Shown here piece after piece: positions 1 through 7,630 of a DNA stretch of 64,000 bases (its first letter is position 1; every line of letters starts with the position of its first letter). The stretch comes from JASHVB01 sp035508435 (GTDB lineage: Bacteria; Pseudomonadota; Alphaproteobacteria; Acetobacterales; Acetobacteraceae), in contig DATJNA010000071.1 in assembly GCA_035508435.1 (NCBI GenBank), positions 1 to 64,000 of the forward strand. The letters are read 5' to 3'. The notes under the pieces were generated by a model. The model was not told the origin of the DNA and made no database searches. It saw only the letters and a program-made list of their open reading frames with translations. A program made the position numbers and the translations under genes.

Positions 1-5
1 GGCAC

Positions 6-69
6 GCACTGAAACAGCGGCGTACTGAAACAGCAGCACACTGAAACAGAAGCGCACTGCAACAGCGGC
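6..69. repeat. 16-bp tandem repeat, about four units
   Basis: The core actgaaacagc recurs at 8, 24, 40 and (as actgcaacagc) 56, giving an exact 16-bp period over four degenerate units. The array lies just downstream of the tadA stop codon and may continue left of the window. Its function is unknown. It resembles in scale the other short tandem arrays in this window, but the unit sequence differs. Confidence 0.85.
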
Positions 70-80
70 AGCCTTGCGGC

Positions 81-542
81 CTAGGGAAGCCGCGGTTGCT
101 GCCGTCTGGCACCAAAGAAATCCCGCAGCAGGGCAGCCGACTCGGCCTCCCGCACGCCGCCGATCACCTCGGGGCGATGGTGGCAGGACTGTGCATCGAA
201 CACGCGCGCGCCATGCTCCACGCCGCCGCCTTTCGGATCGTAGGCGCCGAACACCAGCCGGCGGATGCGGAACAAACTGATCGCCTGGGCGCACATCGGG
301 CAGGGTTCGAGCGTCACGACCAGGTCGCAATCGGGCAGGCGTGGCTCTCCGCGCAGTGCGGCCGCGGCGCGCAAAGCGAGCAATTCCGCATGGGCGGAGG
401 CGTCGGATGTTGCCTCCACCGCGTTGCCGGCACCCGCCAGCACGGTGCCGTCGCCCGCCACCACCACGGCGCCGACCGGGATTTCGCCGCGCTGCGCCGC
501 CGCGCGCGCCTCGGCCATGGCAATGTCCATCGGGGCCGGCAT
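81..542 (-). CDS. tadA: tRNA adenosine(34) deaminase TadA
   Basis: This 153-residue protein is a zinc-dependent cytidine/deoxycytidylate deaminase-fold enzyme. It most likely converts A34 to inosine in the wobble position of tRNA-Arg. The zinc-site signature is complete: HAE, with the catalytic Glu and first zinc ligand, lies in ASAHAELLALRAAA, and the second half PCPMCAQA supplies both cysteines. The GEIPVGAVVV stretch near the N-terminus is typical of TadA. The length matches the family norm. The gene stands alone on the minus strand, divergent from the amidotransferase gene at 589 with only 46 bp between the two starts. A guanine or other nucleoside deaminase of the same fold is the main alternative. 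Confidence 0.9.
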   Translation of the reverse strand: MPAPMDIAMAEARAAAQRGEIPVGAVVVAGDGTVLAGAGNAVEATSDASAHAELLALRAAAALRGEPRLPDCDLVVTLEPCPMCAQAISLFRIRRLVFGAYDPKGGGVEHGARVFDAQSCHHRPEVIGGVREAESAALLRDFFGARRQQPRLP

Positions 543-588
543 GGATCGCTTCTTGCCCGGCCACGCCGCCGGGGTCTAGCAACCCGGC

Positions 589-1302
589 ATGCGCAGGCGG
601 CCCGTGATCGGTGTGACTTTGGATTCCGAGGAGCCCGGCGGTTACTCGAAATACCCTTGGTACGCGCTCCGTCAGAACTACGCGGAGGCGATCGCCGCCG
701 CCCACGGCCTGCCGATGGCGCTGTCGCATGACCCGGCGCTGGCCGCGGACTATCTGGATGCGATCGACGCCCTGGTGGTGACCGGCGGCGCCTTCGACGT
801 CGATCCGGCGCTGTATGGCGACGCCGGCCGCCACGCCAGCGTGACGCTGAAGCAGCGCCGCACCGAGGCGGAGCGAGCGCTGACCGCGGGGGCGCTGGCA
901 CGCGACCTGCCCGTGCTCGGCATCTGCGGCGGCGAGCAATTGCTCGCCGTGGTGCTGGGCGGCACGCTGATCCAGCATATCCCCGACGCAATCCCCGGCG
1001 CGCTGCAGCATGAGCAATCCAACCCGCGACACGAAGCGGGGCATCGGGTCGTGGTCACGCCCGGAACACTGCTGCACCGGATCGTCGGCGCGGCCACGAT
1101 GGAGGTGAACTCGTCGCACCACCAGGCGGTGCGCGATGCGGGGCGGTTCGCCGTGGTGAACGCGGTCGCGGACGACGCGGTGATCGAAGGCGTGGAGGAC
1201 CCGCGCTATCGCTTCTGCCTCGGCGTGCAGTGGCATCCGGAGTTTGGCATCGACCCCGGTGATCGCCGGATCTTCGACGCCCTGGTCGCCGCCTGCCGAT
1301 GA
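589..1302 (+). CDS. Gamma-glutamyl-gamma-aminobutyrate hydrolase-like class I amidotransferase (peptidase C26)
   Basis: This 237-residue protein has the class I glutamine amidotransferase fold. The nucleophile elbow VLGICGGEQ carries the catalytic Cys, and the His-Glu of the triad lie in QWHPEF near the C-terminus. The N-terminal RPVIGVT and a Tyr-rich segment are typical of the PuuD/peptidase C26 group, which hydrolyses gamma-glutamyl amides such as gamma-glutamyl-GABA. No putrescine-pathway gene is nearby, so the substrate is unknown. The stop codon overlaps the next start by 4 bp (ATGA), so it is translationally coupled to the pseudouridine synthase. The family is certain; PuuD function is not. 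Confidence 0.85.
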   Translation: MRRRPVIGVTLDSEEPGGYSKYPWYALRQNYAEAIAAAHGLPMALSHDPALAADYLDAIDALVVTGGAFDVDPALYGDAGRHASVTLKQRRTEAERALTAGALARDLPVLGICGGEQLLAVVLGGTLIQHIPDAIPGALQHEQSNPRHEAGHRVVVTPGTLLHRIVGAATMEVNSSHHQAVRDAGRFAVVNAVADDAVIEGVEDPRYRFCLGVQWHPEFGIDPGDRRIFDALVAACR

Positions 1303-2030
1303 CCGAGGCCGTTCGCGGCGAGCGCATCGCCAAGTGGCTGGCGCGCGCCGGCGTCGCCAGCCGGCGCGACGCCGAGAAGCTGGTGGCCGAAGGACGCGTG
1401 AGCCTGAACAATGCGCCGGTGACACATCCCGCGACGTTCGTGGCGGCAGACGACATCGTGGTGGTGAACGGCGCCGCCGTGGCGGCGCCGCAGCGCACCC
1501 GCCTCTGGCGCTTTCACAAGCCCGCCGGCCTGATGACGACGCATCGCGACCCGGAAGGCCGGCCGACCGTGTTCGACAAGCTGCCGCCAGGCATGCCGCG
1601 CGTGGTCAGCGTCGGCCGGCTCGACCTGGCGAGCGAGGGGCTGCTGCTGCTGACCAACGACGGCGCTCTGGCACGGCGGCTGGAACTGCCGGCCACCGGC
1701 TGGATCCGCCGCTACCGGGTGCGCGTGCACGGCAGGCCGGCAGAGCAAGCCCTGGCCGGGCTGGCGCGCGGGGTCACGGTGGCGGGCGTGCGGTACGGAC
1801 CGATCGAGGCGGGCCTCGATGCGGTGAAGGGCGACAATGCCTGGCTGACCGTGGCACTGCGGGAGGGCCGCAATCGCGAGGTGCGGCGGGTGATGGCCCA
1901 TCTCGGGCTACCGGTGACGCGCCTGATCCGGATCGCCTACGGCCCCTTCCAGCTCGGCACGCTGCCGCGCGGCGCCGTGGAGGAGGTGCCGGCGCGGGTG
2001 CTGCGCGACCAGCTCCCGCGCCACGGCTGA
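1299..2030 (+). CDS. RsuA/RluB-family rRNA pseudouridine synthase
   Basis: This 243-residue protein has an N-terminal S4 RNA-binding domain (about residues 8-55; ERIAKWLARAGVASRRDAEK). A catalytic domain follows with the signature GRLDLASEGLLLLTNDG, whose Asp is the expected catalytic nucleophile. This arrangement defines the RsuA/RluB/RluE/RluF group, which isomerises a uridine in rRNA. In alphaproteobacteria the usual member is the RluB-type enzyme acting on 23S rRNA, but the exact target base cannot be read from sequence. It overlaps the preceding gene by 4 bp and ends in TGATG, sharing one base with the rsmD start. The pairing with rsmD supports a ribosome-modification role. Confidence 0.9.
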   Translation: MTEAVRGERIAKWLARAGVASRRDAEKLVAEGRVSLNNAPVTHPATFVAADDIVVVNGAAVAAPQRTRLWRFHKPAGLMTTHRDPEGRPTVFDKLPPGMPRVVSVGRLDLASEGLLLLTNDGALARRLELPATGWIRRYRVRVHGRPAEQALAGLARGVTVAGVRYGPIEAGLDAVKGDNAWLTVALREGRNREVRRVMAHLGLPVTRLIRIAYGPFQLGTLPRGAVEEVPARVLRDQLPRHG

Positions 2031-2575
2031 TGCGTATCGTCGCGGGCGCGTGGCGTGGCCGGCCACTCGCGGCGCCGCCGGGGCAGACCACACGGCCCAC
2101 GGCGGACCGGGTGCGCCAGGCGGTGTTCGACATGCTGCTGCATGCGCCCTGGGGCGGTCGCGATGCCGTCGAGGGCGCACACGTGCTGGACGCGTTCGCC
2201 GGAACCGGGGCGATGGGCCTCGAGGCACTCTCGCGCGGCGCCGCTTTTGCGACGTTCATGGAGCAAGACCGGGCGGCGTTGGCGGCCGTGCGGCGGAACA
2301 TCGCCGCTTGCGGGGCGGCAGGGCGCAGCGCGGTGCTGGCAGTCGATGTGCTGGCCGCGCCGCGGGGCGAGCCATGCCGCCTCGCGTTCCTCGACCCGCC
2401 TTACGGATTGGACCTGCTGCCGCGGGCGGTGGAGCGGCTGTGCGCCGCAGGCTGGCTTGCGCCCGGCGCGCTGATCGTGGCGGAGAGCGGACGGGACGAG
2501 ACATCGCCGGCGCTCGGCACGTTACTCGCCGAGCGATCCCATGGCGCCGCCAACCTGACGATCTGGCGGCGATGA
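2030..2575 (+). CDS. rsmD: 16S rRNA (guanine(966)-N2)-methyltransferase RsmD
   Basis: This 181-residue SAM-dependent methyltransferase has the RsmD hallmarks. The N-terminal MRIVAGAWRGRPL and RPTADRVRQAVFDML come first, then the SAM-binding loop DAFAGTGAMGLEALSRG near residues 46-62, and the catalytic motif DPPY near residue 122. It methylates the exocyclic amine of G966 in 16S rRNA within assembled 30S subunits. I chose the ATG at 2030 because it overlaps the upstream stop as TGATG and begins the conserved MRIVAG; a longer open frame starting at 1244 runs inside the preceding gene and is spurious upstream of this point. Length is normal. Confidence 0.92.
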   Translation: MRIVAGAWRGRPLAAPPGQTTRPTADRVRQAVFDMLLHAPWGGRDAVEGAHVLDAFAGTGAMGLEALSRGAAFATFMEQDRAALAAVRRNIAACGAAGRSAVLAVDVLAAPRGEPCRLAFLDPPYGLDLLPRAVERLCAAGWLAPGALIVAESGRDETSPALGTLLAERSHGAANLTIWRR

Positions 2576-3256
2576 TCGTTGCCGGCACCGGCACCATTGG
2601 TCGCCAGGCTCGCGGCTTGCCGTTACGCGCGGGCTCGCTGCTGCGCGATTGGCCGTCCCGAACCGCAGCATCACCATTTCGCCGACCTTGAAATGGCAGC
2701 CGTCGATCGTGGTCGCCTTCACCACCTCGCGTGCAATGGTGACAGGCGATCAGGCACGCAGGAATGCCTCGAGGGCGGTCGGGATCGGATCCGGATCCTC
2801 CACGACGCCGTCGCGGACGCGGCTTCGGCCGAAGCGCAGTCGCGCGGGCTGGCGGCCCGCTGCAAATTTGTCGCGGGCGCATTCTTCGAGCATGAGCCAA
2901 ACAACCGGTCGGCGGCATCATGGACATGACCGGCGTTGTGCCGCCGGGCGTGCGGCACCGGCACGGTTTCTCGGTGTGATGGAGGTGAGGCGACCCAAGC
3001 CTGGCGCCACTCCAACCGGTCAATGGGGTGATGTCCGCTACTATAGGTAACCCGGATACAGCCGAAATAGCGTAAACATCGTAATGATATGTGCCATGGA
3101 GCCTATAAGTTGCAAAATCATTTTTGGTGTCGTTCCGCATAGTGATCTGAATCAACGCCCCGGCGTTCATTGAGCCGTACTGGTCGCAATCGCGCTCCGG
3201 CGGATCGGCTGTCCCGGTTCTGCCGATAAATGCCGCGTGGTGAGGAGTGACCAACA
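2576..3256. other. Intergenic gap with gene debris
   Basis: This is a 681-bp gap between rsmD and the repeat protein at 3257. Apart from the P450 remnant I see no gene. The last 230 bp before 3257 are visibly less GC-rich than the flanks and probably hold the promoter of the downstream gene. A ribosome binding site GAGGAG lies just before the ATG at 3257. Confidence 0.5.
2640..2830 (-). pseudogene. Cytochrome P450 remnant (C-terminal half fragment)
   Basis: Read on the minus strand, one frame gives VVEDPDPIPTALEAFLRA, then a TGA stop at 2750-2752, then SPVTIAREVVKATTIDGC and FKVGEMVMLRFGTANR. This matches the P450 stretch running through the K-helix region to the beta strand before the heme domain: DPDLIPTAVEELLR, SPVTIAR, then a GG motif, then the (L/F)xxANRDP motif. 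The in-frame stop replaces a residue that is usually aromatic or hydrophobic. Similarity fades on both sides, and no heme-binding Cys segment follows, so this is a decayed fragment rather than a gene. Boundaries are approximate. Confidence 0.7.
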
Positions 3257-5119
3257 ATGGCCCGAGTCATAAGCGGAACGCTCAATGGCCCTTTTGTCTT
3301 GAGCCTCGCCGATCCACTCGCTTCGGGTGGCTCCGACGATCCGCTGATTATCACCAGCGCCGGAACGATTACCGCCACAGGTTCGGATGGCATTGACGGA
3401 CCCGCCGGCACGACCCGGACCATTTTCAACAACGGGGTCGTCTCGGCGACGTCGGGCTGGGGCATCGCGTTGGTGGGTGCCGGGCTCATCTATAATTCAG
3501 GGCTGATCGGGCCGGGATTGGGCGTCGAGATCGGGGGCTACGGCTTCGTCGCCAATCAAGGTGAAATCGCCAGCGTGGCAATCGCCGGTGGCGGCGATAT
3601 CATCAACGATGGCTCGATTGGGCCAGGTTTGGCTGCCGATGCCGTCGCGATCAGTGGTGGCTTGGGTATAATTGTCAATTCGGGTGAGATTCGAGGCAAC
3701 GATACGGGCGTCCTGCTGTCGGACGGTGGCGTTGTAACGAACAGCGGTGGAAGCATTTCCGGGGTATTCGGCGGCGCGATAATCAATGGCACCGGCATGG
3801 TAACGAACCAGGGCGGGATCAGCTCAGGCGCGGGCGCCGGCGGGGTAGGGGTCGAAATCACCGATGGCGTGATTTCCAATCAAGGTTCGATCTGGGGCTT
3901 TGCCAATGGCATCGATCTCGGAGCAGGGTCGGTCACCAACCAGGGCGAGATAACGGGGGACCAGGAGTTTGGCGTCCTTGTCGGCAATGGCGGCTCGGTC
4001 AGGAATTTCGGCACGATCGTCGGCTCGGATGGCGGCGTCATGGGGAAGGGCGGCTTCATCTCGGTCACGAACCAGGGCCTGATAGAGGGCAATGGCGCGG
4101 CGGGCCCCCCGGGTGTGGGTGTCGAGCTAAGTCAAGGTTCGGTCGCGAACTTCGGCACAATCCTCAGCACGAGTTTCGGTGTCAGCCTGGGTGAAGGTTC
4201 GGTCGAGAACACTACCATGATCTCCAGCCCGTCCACCTCCGGTTTCCTTCCCGGTGCCGGTGTCGGTGTCGCGATCGGAGACGGGTCGGTCAGGAATCTC
4301 GGCACGATCCTCGGCGGCGAGGTCGGCGTCCAGCTTGGCAAAGGCGTCGTGGTGAACCAGGGATCGATCCTCGGAGGTGTCGAGATCACCGGCGGTCCGG
4401 GCACGGTGACCAACGGCGGCCTGATCTCGTTCGGGGCAAGACATCCCGGCATCAGCGTGTTGTTCGATCCCGAAACGGCAAACAATCGTCTCGTCATTCA
4501 ACCAGGCGCGGTCTTTGACGGCGCTGCGGCAGCCGCCAGCGGCACCAACAGCACGATCGAACTTGCCGGTGGCAACGGTGCCATCAGCGGGATCGGCAAA
4601 GGTCAGTTCGATGGCTTCGATACGCTGAACGCGGATTTCGGATCAAACTGGACATTGAACGGCACCGATACAATCGGGACCGTGCTCAACGATGGCAGCC
4701 TGGCCGTGGCCGGCTCCCTCGATGTCACGACGGCACTCGCTCCAGGCAGCGTAGGATTGTTCCAGCTTGATGGCGCGTCCGTCCTGGAAATCGCGTCGGC
4801 GCTCGGGATCAATGCCAAGATAAGCTTTGCTGCCGGAAGCAGTCTGCTGATCGACAACTTCAGCCTGTTCGGCGAGGACGTCGGAACCAGCGGCTACGCT
4901 GGTCCGCTGCTGGAAAGTTTCGGCGGCTCTGCGATCGATCTCAAGAGCTTCGGCATCGCCGGCCTCGACCAGAATTTCTTTGCTCCCAGCGGCCTCCTGC
5001 AACTGAGCAACGCGGCGTCGCAAGCGGCGACCTTGAAGTTCCAGACATCCAGCCTCGGCGCCGGGACATTCCACTTCAACAGCGACGGAGCTGGCGGCGT
5101 CCTGATCACCCACGCCTGA
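3257..5119 (+). CDS. Beta-helix-like repeat protein (adhesin-type), 620 residues
   Basis: The protein is built of degenerate repeats of about 19-25 residues centred on VTNQGEI, VRNFGTI or VANQGEI followed by Gly-rich turns, over roughly residues 30-400. This pattern fits a right-handed beta-helix like those of autotransporter passengers and haemagglutinins. The last 200 residues are a separate module (IELAGGNGAISGIG through FHFNSDGAGGVLI) seen at the C-termini of large secreted repeat proteins. There is no N-terminal signal peptide and no C-terminal beta-barrel, so export would need a C-terminal signal such as that of type I secretion; that is inference. A GAGGAG ribosome binding site supports the start. 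Codon use is less GC-biased than in neighbours. Confidence 0.65.
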   Translation: MARVISGTLNGPFVLSLADPLASGGSDDPLIITSAGTITATGSDGIDGPAGTTRTIFNNGVVSATSGWGIALVGAGLIYNSGLIGPGLGVEIGGYGFVANQGEIASVAIAGGGDIINDGSIGPGLAADAVAISGGLGIIVNSGEIRGNDTGVLLSDGGVVTNSGGSISGVFGGAIINGTGMVTNQGGISSGAGAGGVGVEITDGVISNQGSIWGFANGIDLGAGSVTNQGEITGDQEFGVLVGNGGSVRNFGTIVGSDGGVMGKGGFISVTNQGLIEGNGAAGPPGVGVELSQGSVANFGTILSTSFGVSLGEGSVENTTMISSPSTSGFLPGAGVGVAIGDGSVRNLGTILGGEVGVQLGKGVVVNQGSILGGVEITGGPGTVTNGGLISFGARHPGISVLFDPETANNRLVIQPGAVFDGAAAAASGTNSTIELAGGNGAISGIGKGQFDGFDTLNADFGSNWTLNGTDTIGTVLNDGSLAVAGSLDVTTALAPGSVGLFQLDGASVLEIASALGINAKISFAAGSSLLIDNFSLFGEDVGTSGYAGPLLESFGGSAIDLKSFGIAGLDQNFFAPSGLLQLSNAASQAATLKFQTSSLGAGTFHFNSDGAGGVLITHA

Positions 5120-5137
5120 TGAGCATCGCCTTGCCAC

Positions 5138-5168
5138 CGCCTGATCGGCTGGTACGCTTGATCAGGCG
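5138..5168. terminator. Possible terminator hairpin after the repeat protein
   Basis: A perfect 9-bp inverted repeat, cgcctgatc at 5138-5146 and gatcaggcg at 5160-5168, lies about 20 bp after the stop at 5119. The loop is 13 bp and there is no T-tract after it, so it is not a canonical intrinsic terminator. It may still act in 3'-end formation. Confidence 0.35.
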
Positions 5169-5415
5169 ACAGCTTGCCCGTGGCGGTCAGGGCAGATCTG
5201 AATAGGTCCCGGCCGGCCGAAAATCTGTTAGCTTTTTCTATCGCCCAGCCCCCATGCCGTGATCCGCCGCCAAATCTCGGCGGCGGAAGCTGCGGCGAGG
5301 TGCCGCCGCGCCGCCGGGCCGTGCGTTATTATGCTTGACATGCGTTAGTGGTCATGGTAGGTATCGCCTCACTGCAACCACGCTCCTCACGGGAGCGGTG
5401 AGAGCGATCTTCCAC

Positions 5416-6387
5416 ATGGCTCACTCGACTTGCCCGACCCAAGCTGACCCTGCGTCGAAGCCCCGCCGAGGACTTGGCAAGCGCCTCGTGCGCGGCCTCG
5501 GCGGCGCGGTGCGCAATGTTATCGCCGGCGGCCTGGCTCGCGCCGGCGTCCTGCGGCGGCGTCCGGCCGGGCCGCAACCAGGCATCGGCCAGGACTCCGC
5601 GGCCCCAGGGGCGGCCCCAGGGGCGGCCCCAGGCGGCGCGGCCCCAGGCGCGGCCCCAGGCGCGGGCGCGCGTACCGCGCCCGGGAGGCAGTCTCGCGCT
5701 CGCCAACCGCGTAGCGCGCCACCGGTCCCGTCGTTCCAGGCCAAGCGTGCCGCCTGGCTGACGCCATGGCTCGGTCACGGCCGCCGGCCCGCGCCGCTCG
5801 GTCAGATGCAGTTCCCCGATTCCGAGATTGTCTGCTTCACCCCGGAAGCATTCCCCGCTCTCAGCACCGAAGCCTGCGCGTTTCTCAACACGCCGCTGGA
5901 GCAATGCGATCCTGAGACTCTGCGGTTCATGTTCTCCGGGCTTGCGCAGTACCTTATCGACTTGCCGGACGACGCGGACACCCCGGATCCCATGGCGGTG
6001 TTTGCCATGCTGTGGGCGCGTCGGGGGAACGTCGACAAAGACGTCCGGCCGGATTCCGCGGTGGCCACACAGCGCGACGCCGCGCTGCCGGCCGCGGTTG
6101 TGGCACTCCCCGACGCACTCGATGTCGCGCCGTTCGCACCGTCGCCGACCGACTCATGCCGCGGCAACGCCAACGCGCCGGCCACACGTTACGGCAGGAT
6201 CGGACACGCTGCGCGCCGCATCCCGGCGCGACGGCTGCCACGATCACCGCGACCAACCTGGCGCCGCCACCCGGCATTGTCCGTCAGCGACCGGACGCTG
6301 CTGACCAGGGGCGCGGTTTTTGTCCCGTATGAGCAATATATGCCCCGGCGGCACCTACGCTACGCCGCCCGTGCCAGCCCGCTCTGA
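5416..6387 (+). CDS. Hypothetical Ala/Pro-rich protein with APGA repeats
   Basis: This 323-residue protein matches no family I recognise. It has a basic N-terminus (KPRRGLGKRLVRGLGG), then a low-complexity segment of repeated AAPG units near residues 60-85 encoded by a near-perfect 12-bp GC repeat. A more normal, acidic stretch follows (about 130-235) that looks like a real folded region (ETLRFMFSGLAQYLIDLP). The final 75 residues are Arg-rich and low-quality, which could mean a frameshift near 6160 or genuine disorder. I chose the ATG at 5416 over the TTG at 5335 because the earlier TTG sits in a non-coding-looking stretch. The gene may be lineage-restricted. Confidence 0.5.
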   Translation: MAHSTCPTQADPASKPRRGLGKRLVRGLGGAVRNVIAGGLARAGVLRRRPAGPQPGIGQDSAAPGAAPGAAPGGAAPGAAPGAGARTAPGRQSRARQPRSAPPVPSFQAKRAAWLTPWLGHGRRPAPLGQMQFPDSEIVCFTPEAFPALSTEACAFLNTPLEQCDPETLRFMFSGLAQYLIDLPDDADTPDPMAVFAMLWARRGNVDKDVRPDSAVATQRDAALPAAVVALPDALDVAPFAPSPTDSCRGNANAPATRYGRIGHAARRIPARRLPRSPRPTWRRHPALSVSDRTLLTRGAVFVPYEQYMPRRHLRYAARASPL

Positions 6388-6480
6388 ACCAAGCCAACCG
6401 GGCGCGTGAACCGGCGCTCACCGGCGCGGTGCAAGCTGCGCCCACTGCGGTCTTTCAGAGCTTCTAGCGGCATTGGCCAG

Positions 6481-7194
6481 TCAGCCGGCCGTGTCCTGCG
6501 CGTGCAACCAGGCAAAGGCGCGGCGCACCAGCGCCGCTGCATCCCCCGTTGGCAAATCTCCGTGGGCAATCAGCACCCGCTCGATTGGCCAGGCGAGAAC
6601 TTTGTCGAGCGAGGTCCGCGCCGCGCGACGATTGAGGAAACTCGCACGCCAATCACCCGGTGAACCGGGATTGGGAGCGACGATCCCGCCATGCCGGGCG
6701 AGCAAGCCACGCCACCCCTTGAACCAGTCGCGCGCAAAATTCTGGATCAGATCGGCGAACAAGGCCGTGTGGCTGCGACGGTGAAAGAACACGACCTCGG
6801 TCAACGCAAAGCTTCCGTGCATGACCACCTGATCGATGTCAGCCGCCCAATCGGGTTCGGTCGCATCGCCGAGCTCGGCATCGAAGGTCAAATCCTTGCG
6901 TTTGCGGCGCAGCCGCGGCGAAGCGTAGACACGAGCCGCTGGAAAGGCGGACTGCCACTCCCCAAGGAACAGATGGTGCAGTGCATTGGGCGAGACGATA
7001 TGCCGCACCGGGCCGAGTGCGCCGATCGAAGCGCGATGCCGATCAGACAGCGCTATGGGTGACCAGACGAACAGGCTGCCGTCAGATAGCCGGATCACCG
7101 CCATCCGCGTTGAATACGGGAAGCCATGAAACGATACGACTGGGCCATCGGCGATCCAGATTTCGGGCCCGAATTGCAGCAGCGGTCCATTCAT
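6481..7194 (-). CDS. DUF4336 domain-containing protein
   Basis: This 237-residue protein matches the DUF4336 pattern: GPEIWIADGPVVSFHGFPYSTRMAVIRL at the N-terminus, then LFVWSPIALSD, HIVSPNALHHLFLGEW and a C-terminal HGD motif. DUF4336 proteins are distant relatives of metallo-beta-lactamase-fold hydrolases; their biochemical activity is not established. His residues in SPNALHHLFLGEW and AHGDL would be candidate metal ligands. I prefer the ATG at 7194 (MNGPLLQFGPEIW) over the one at 7209, which adds only a few unlikely residues. The protein has no signal peptide and appears cytoplasmic. It is a single-gene unit. Confidence 0.75.
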   Translation of the reverse strand: MNGPLLQFGPEIWIADGPVVSFHGFPYSTRMAVIRLSDGSLFVWSPIALSDRHRASIGALGPVRHIVSPNALHHLFLGEWQSAFPAARVYASPRLRRKRKDLTFDAELGDATEPDWAADIDQVVMHGSFALTEVVFFHRRSHTALFADLIQNFARDWFKGWRGLLARHGGIVAPNPGSPGDWRASFLNRRAARTSLDKVLAWPIERVLIAHGDLPTGDAAALVRRAFAWLHAQDTAG

Positions 7195-7245
7195 GCATGC
7201 AGCGCCCACCTCGATCCCGCGAATCTGACGATCGCGACGCGGTCG

Positions 7246-7305
7246 CGCAAGGCGCGGTCACGCAAGGCGCGGCCACGCAAGGCGCGGTCACGCAAGGCTC
7301 CGGCT
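7246..7305. repeat. 15-bp tandem repeat
   Basis: Three near-identical units cgcaaggcgcggtca at 7246, 7261 (one change) and 7276, then a degenerate fourth unit at 7291. Because 15 is a multiple of three, all six frames stay open through it, which explains the spurious open frames here. It lies between the starts of the DUF4336 gene and the end of the pentapeptide-repeat gene. Confidence 0.9.
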
Positions 7306-7350
7306 CCGATCGCAATCGCAGACCCCGGCTCATGGTCGACATTCCGTGTG

Positions 7351-7390
7351 GTTCGAATAATGCCCGCGTCGTTCGAATAATGCCCGCGAC
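7351..7390. repeat. 20-bp direct repeat, two copies
   Basis: The 20-mer gttcgaataatgcccgcgtc at 7351-7370 is repeated immediately at 7371-7390 with one change near its end. The unit is AT-richer than its surroundings and could be an operator-like or recombination-generated duplication. Confidence 0.85.
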
Positions 7391-7582
7391 CGGCTCGCAC
7401 GCTTGTGCCGCCGCGTGTGTGTCACCGAGGCGTCCTTGTGCAGCGACCGATGCGTACTCCGTTTGCCCTGCGAATTGCTGTGGCAAACCGGCATCGGCCG
7501 CCGCCGCCGGTACCTGGCGGATCAACCAGCGATATTGCTGCTTGGGACTGGATCGGGGTTCACGACAATACAACGCCACGCT

Positions 7583-7630
7583 TGGACAACGCTACACCTG
7601 GACAACGCTACACCTGGACAACGCTACACT
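7583..7630. repeat. 16-bp tandem repeat, three units
   Basis: The unit tggacaacgctacacc occurs at 7583, 7599 and 7615 (last base changed). The array ends inside the last codons of the pentapeptide-repeat gene (stop at 7624), so it touches the 3' end of that reading frame. Confidence 0.9.

Larger units (their letters stand above)
7195..7623. other. Intergenic gap filled with short tandem repeats
   Basis: This gap of about 430 bp contains no credible gene. It holds three unrelated tandem arrays (15-bp, 20-bp and 16-bp units) listed separately. The remainder should contain the promoter of the minus-strand DUF4336 gene, but I could not pick out a convincing one. Confidence 0.6.

Noticed and set aside
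5335..5364. Perfect TTGACA hexamer followed 17 bp later by taggta
   Set aside because: The -10 match is too poor to call a promoter with confidence.
7246..7390. Repeats considered as a CRISPR array
   Set aside because: Units are directly adjacent without spacers, far shorter than CRISPR repeats, and no cas gene is present.
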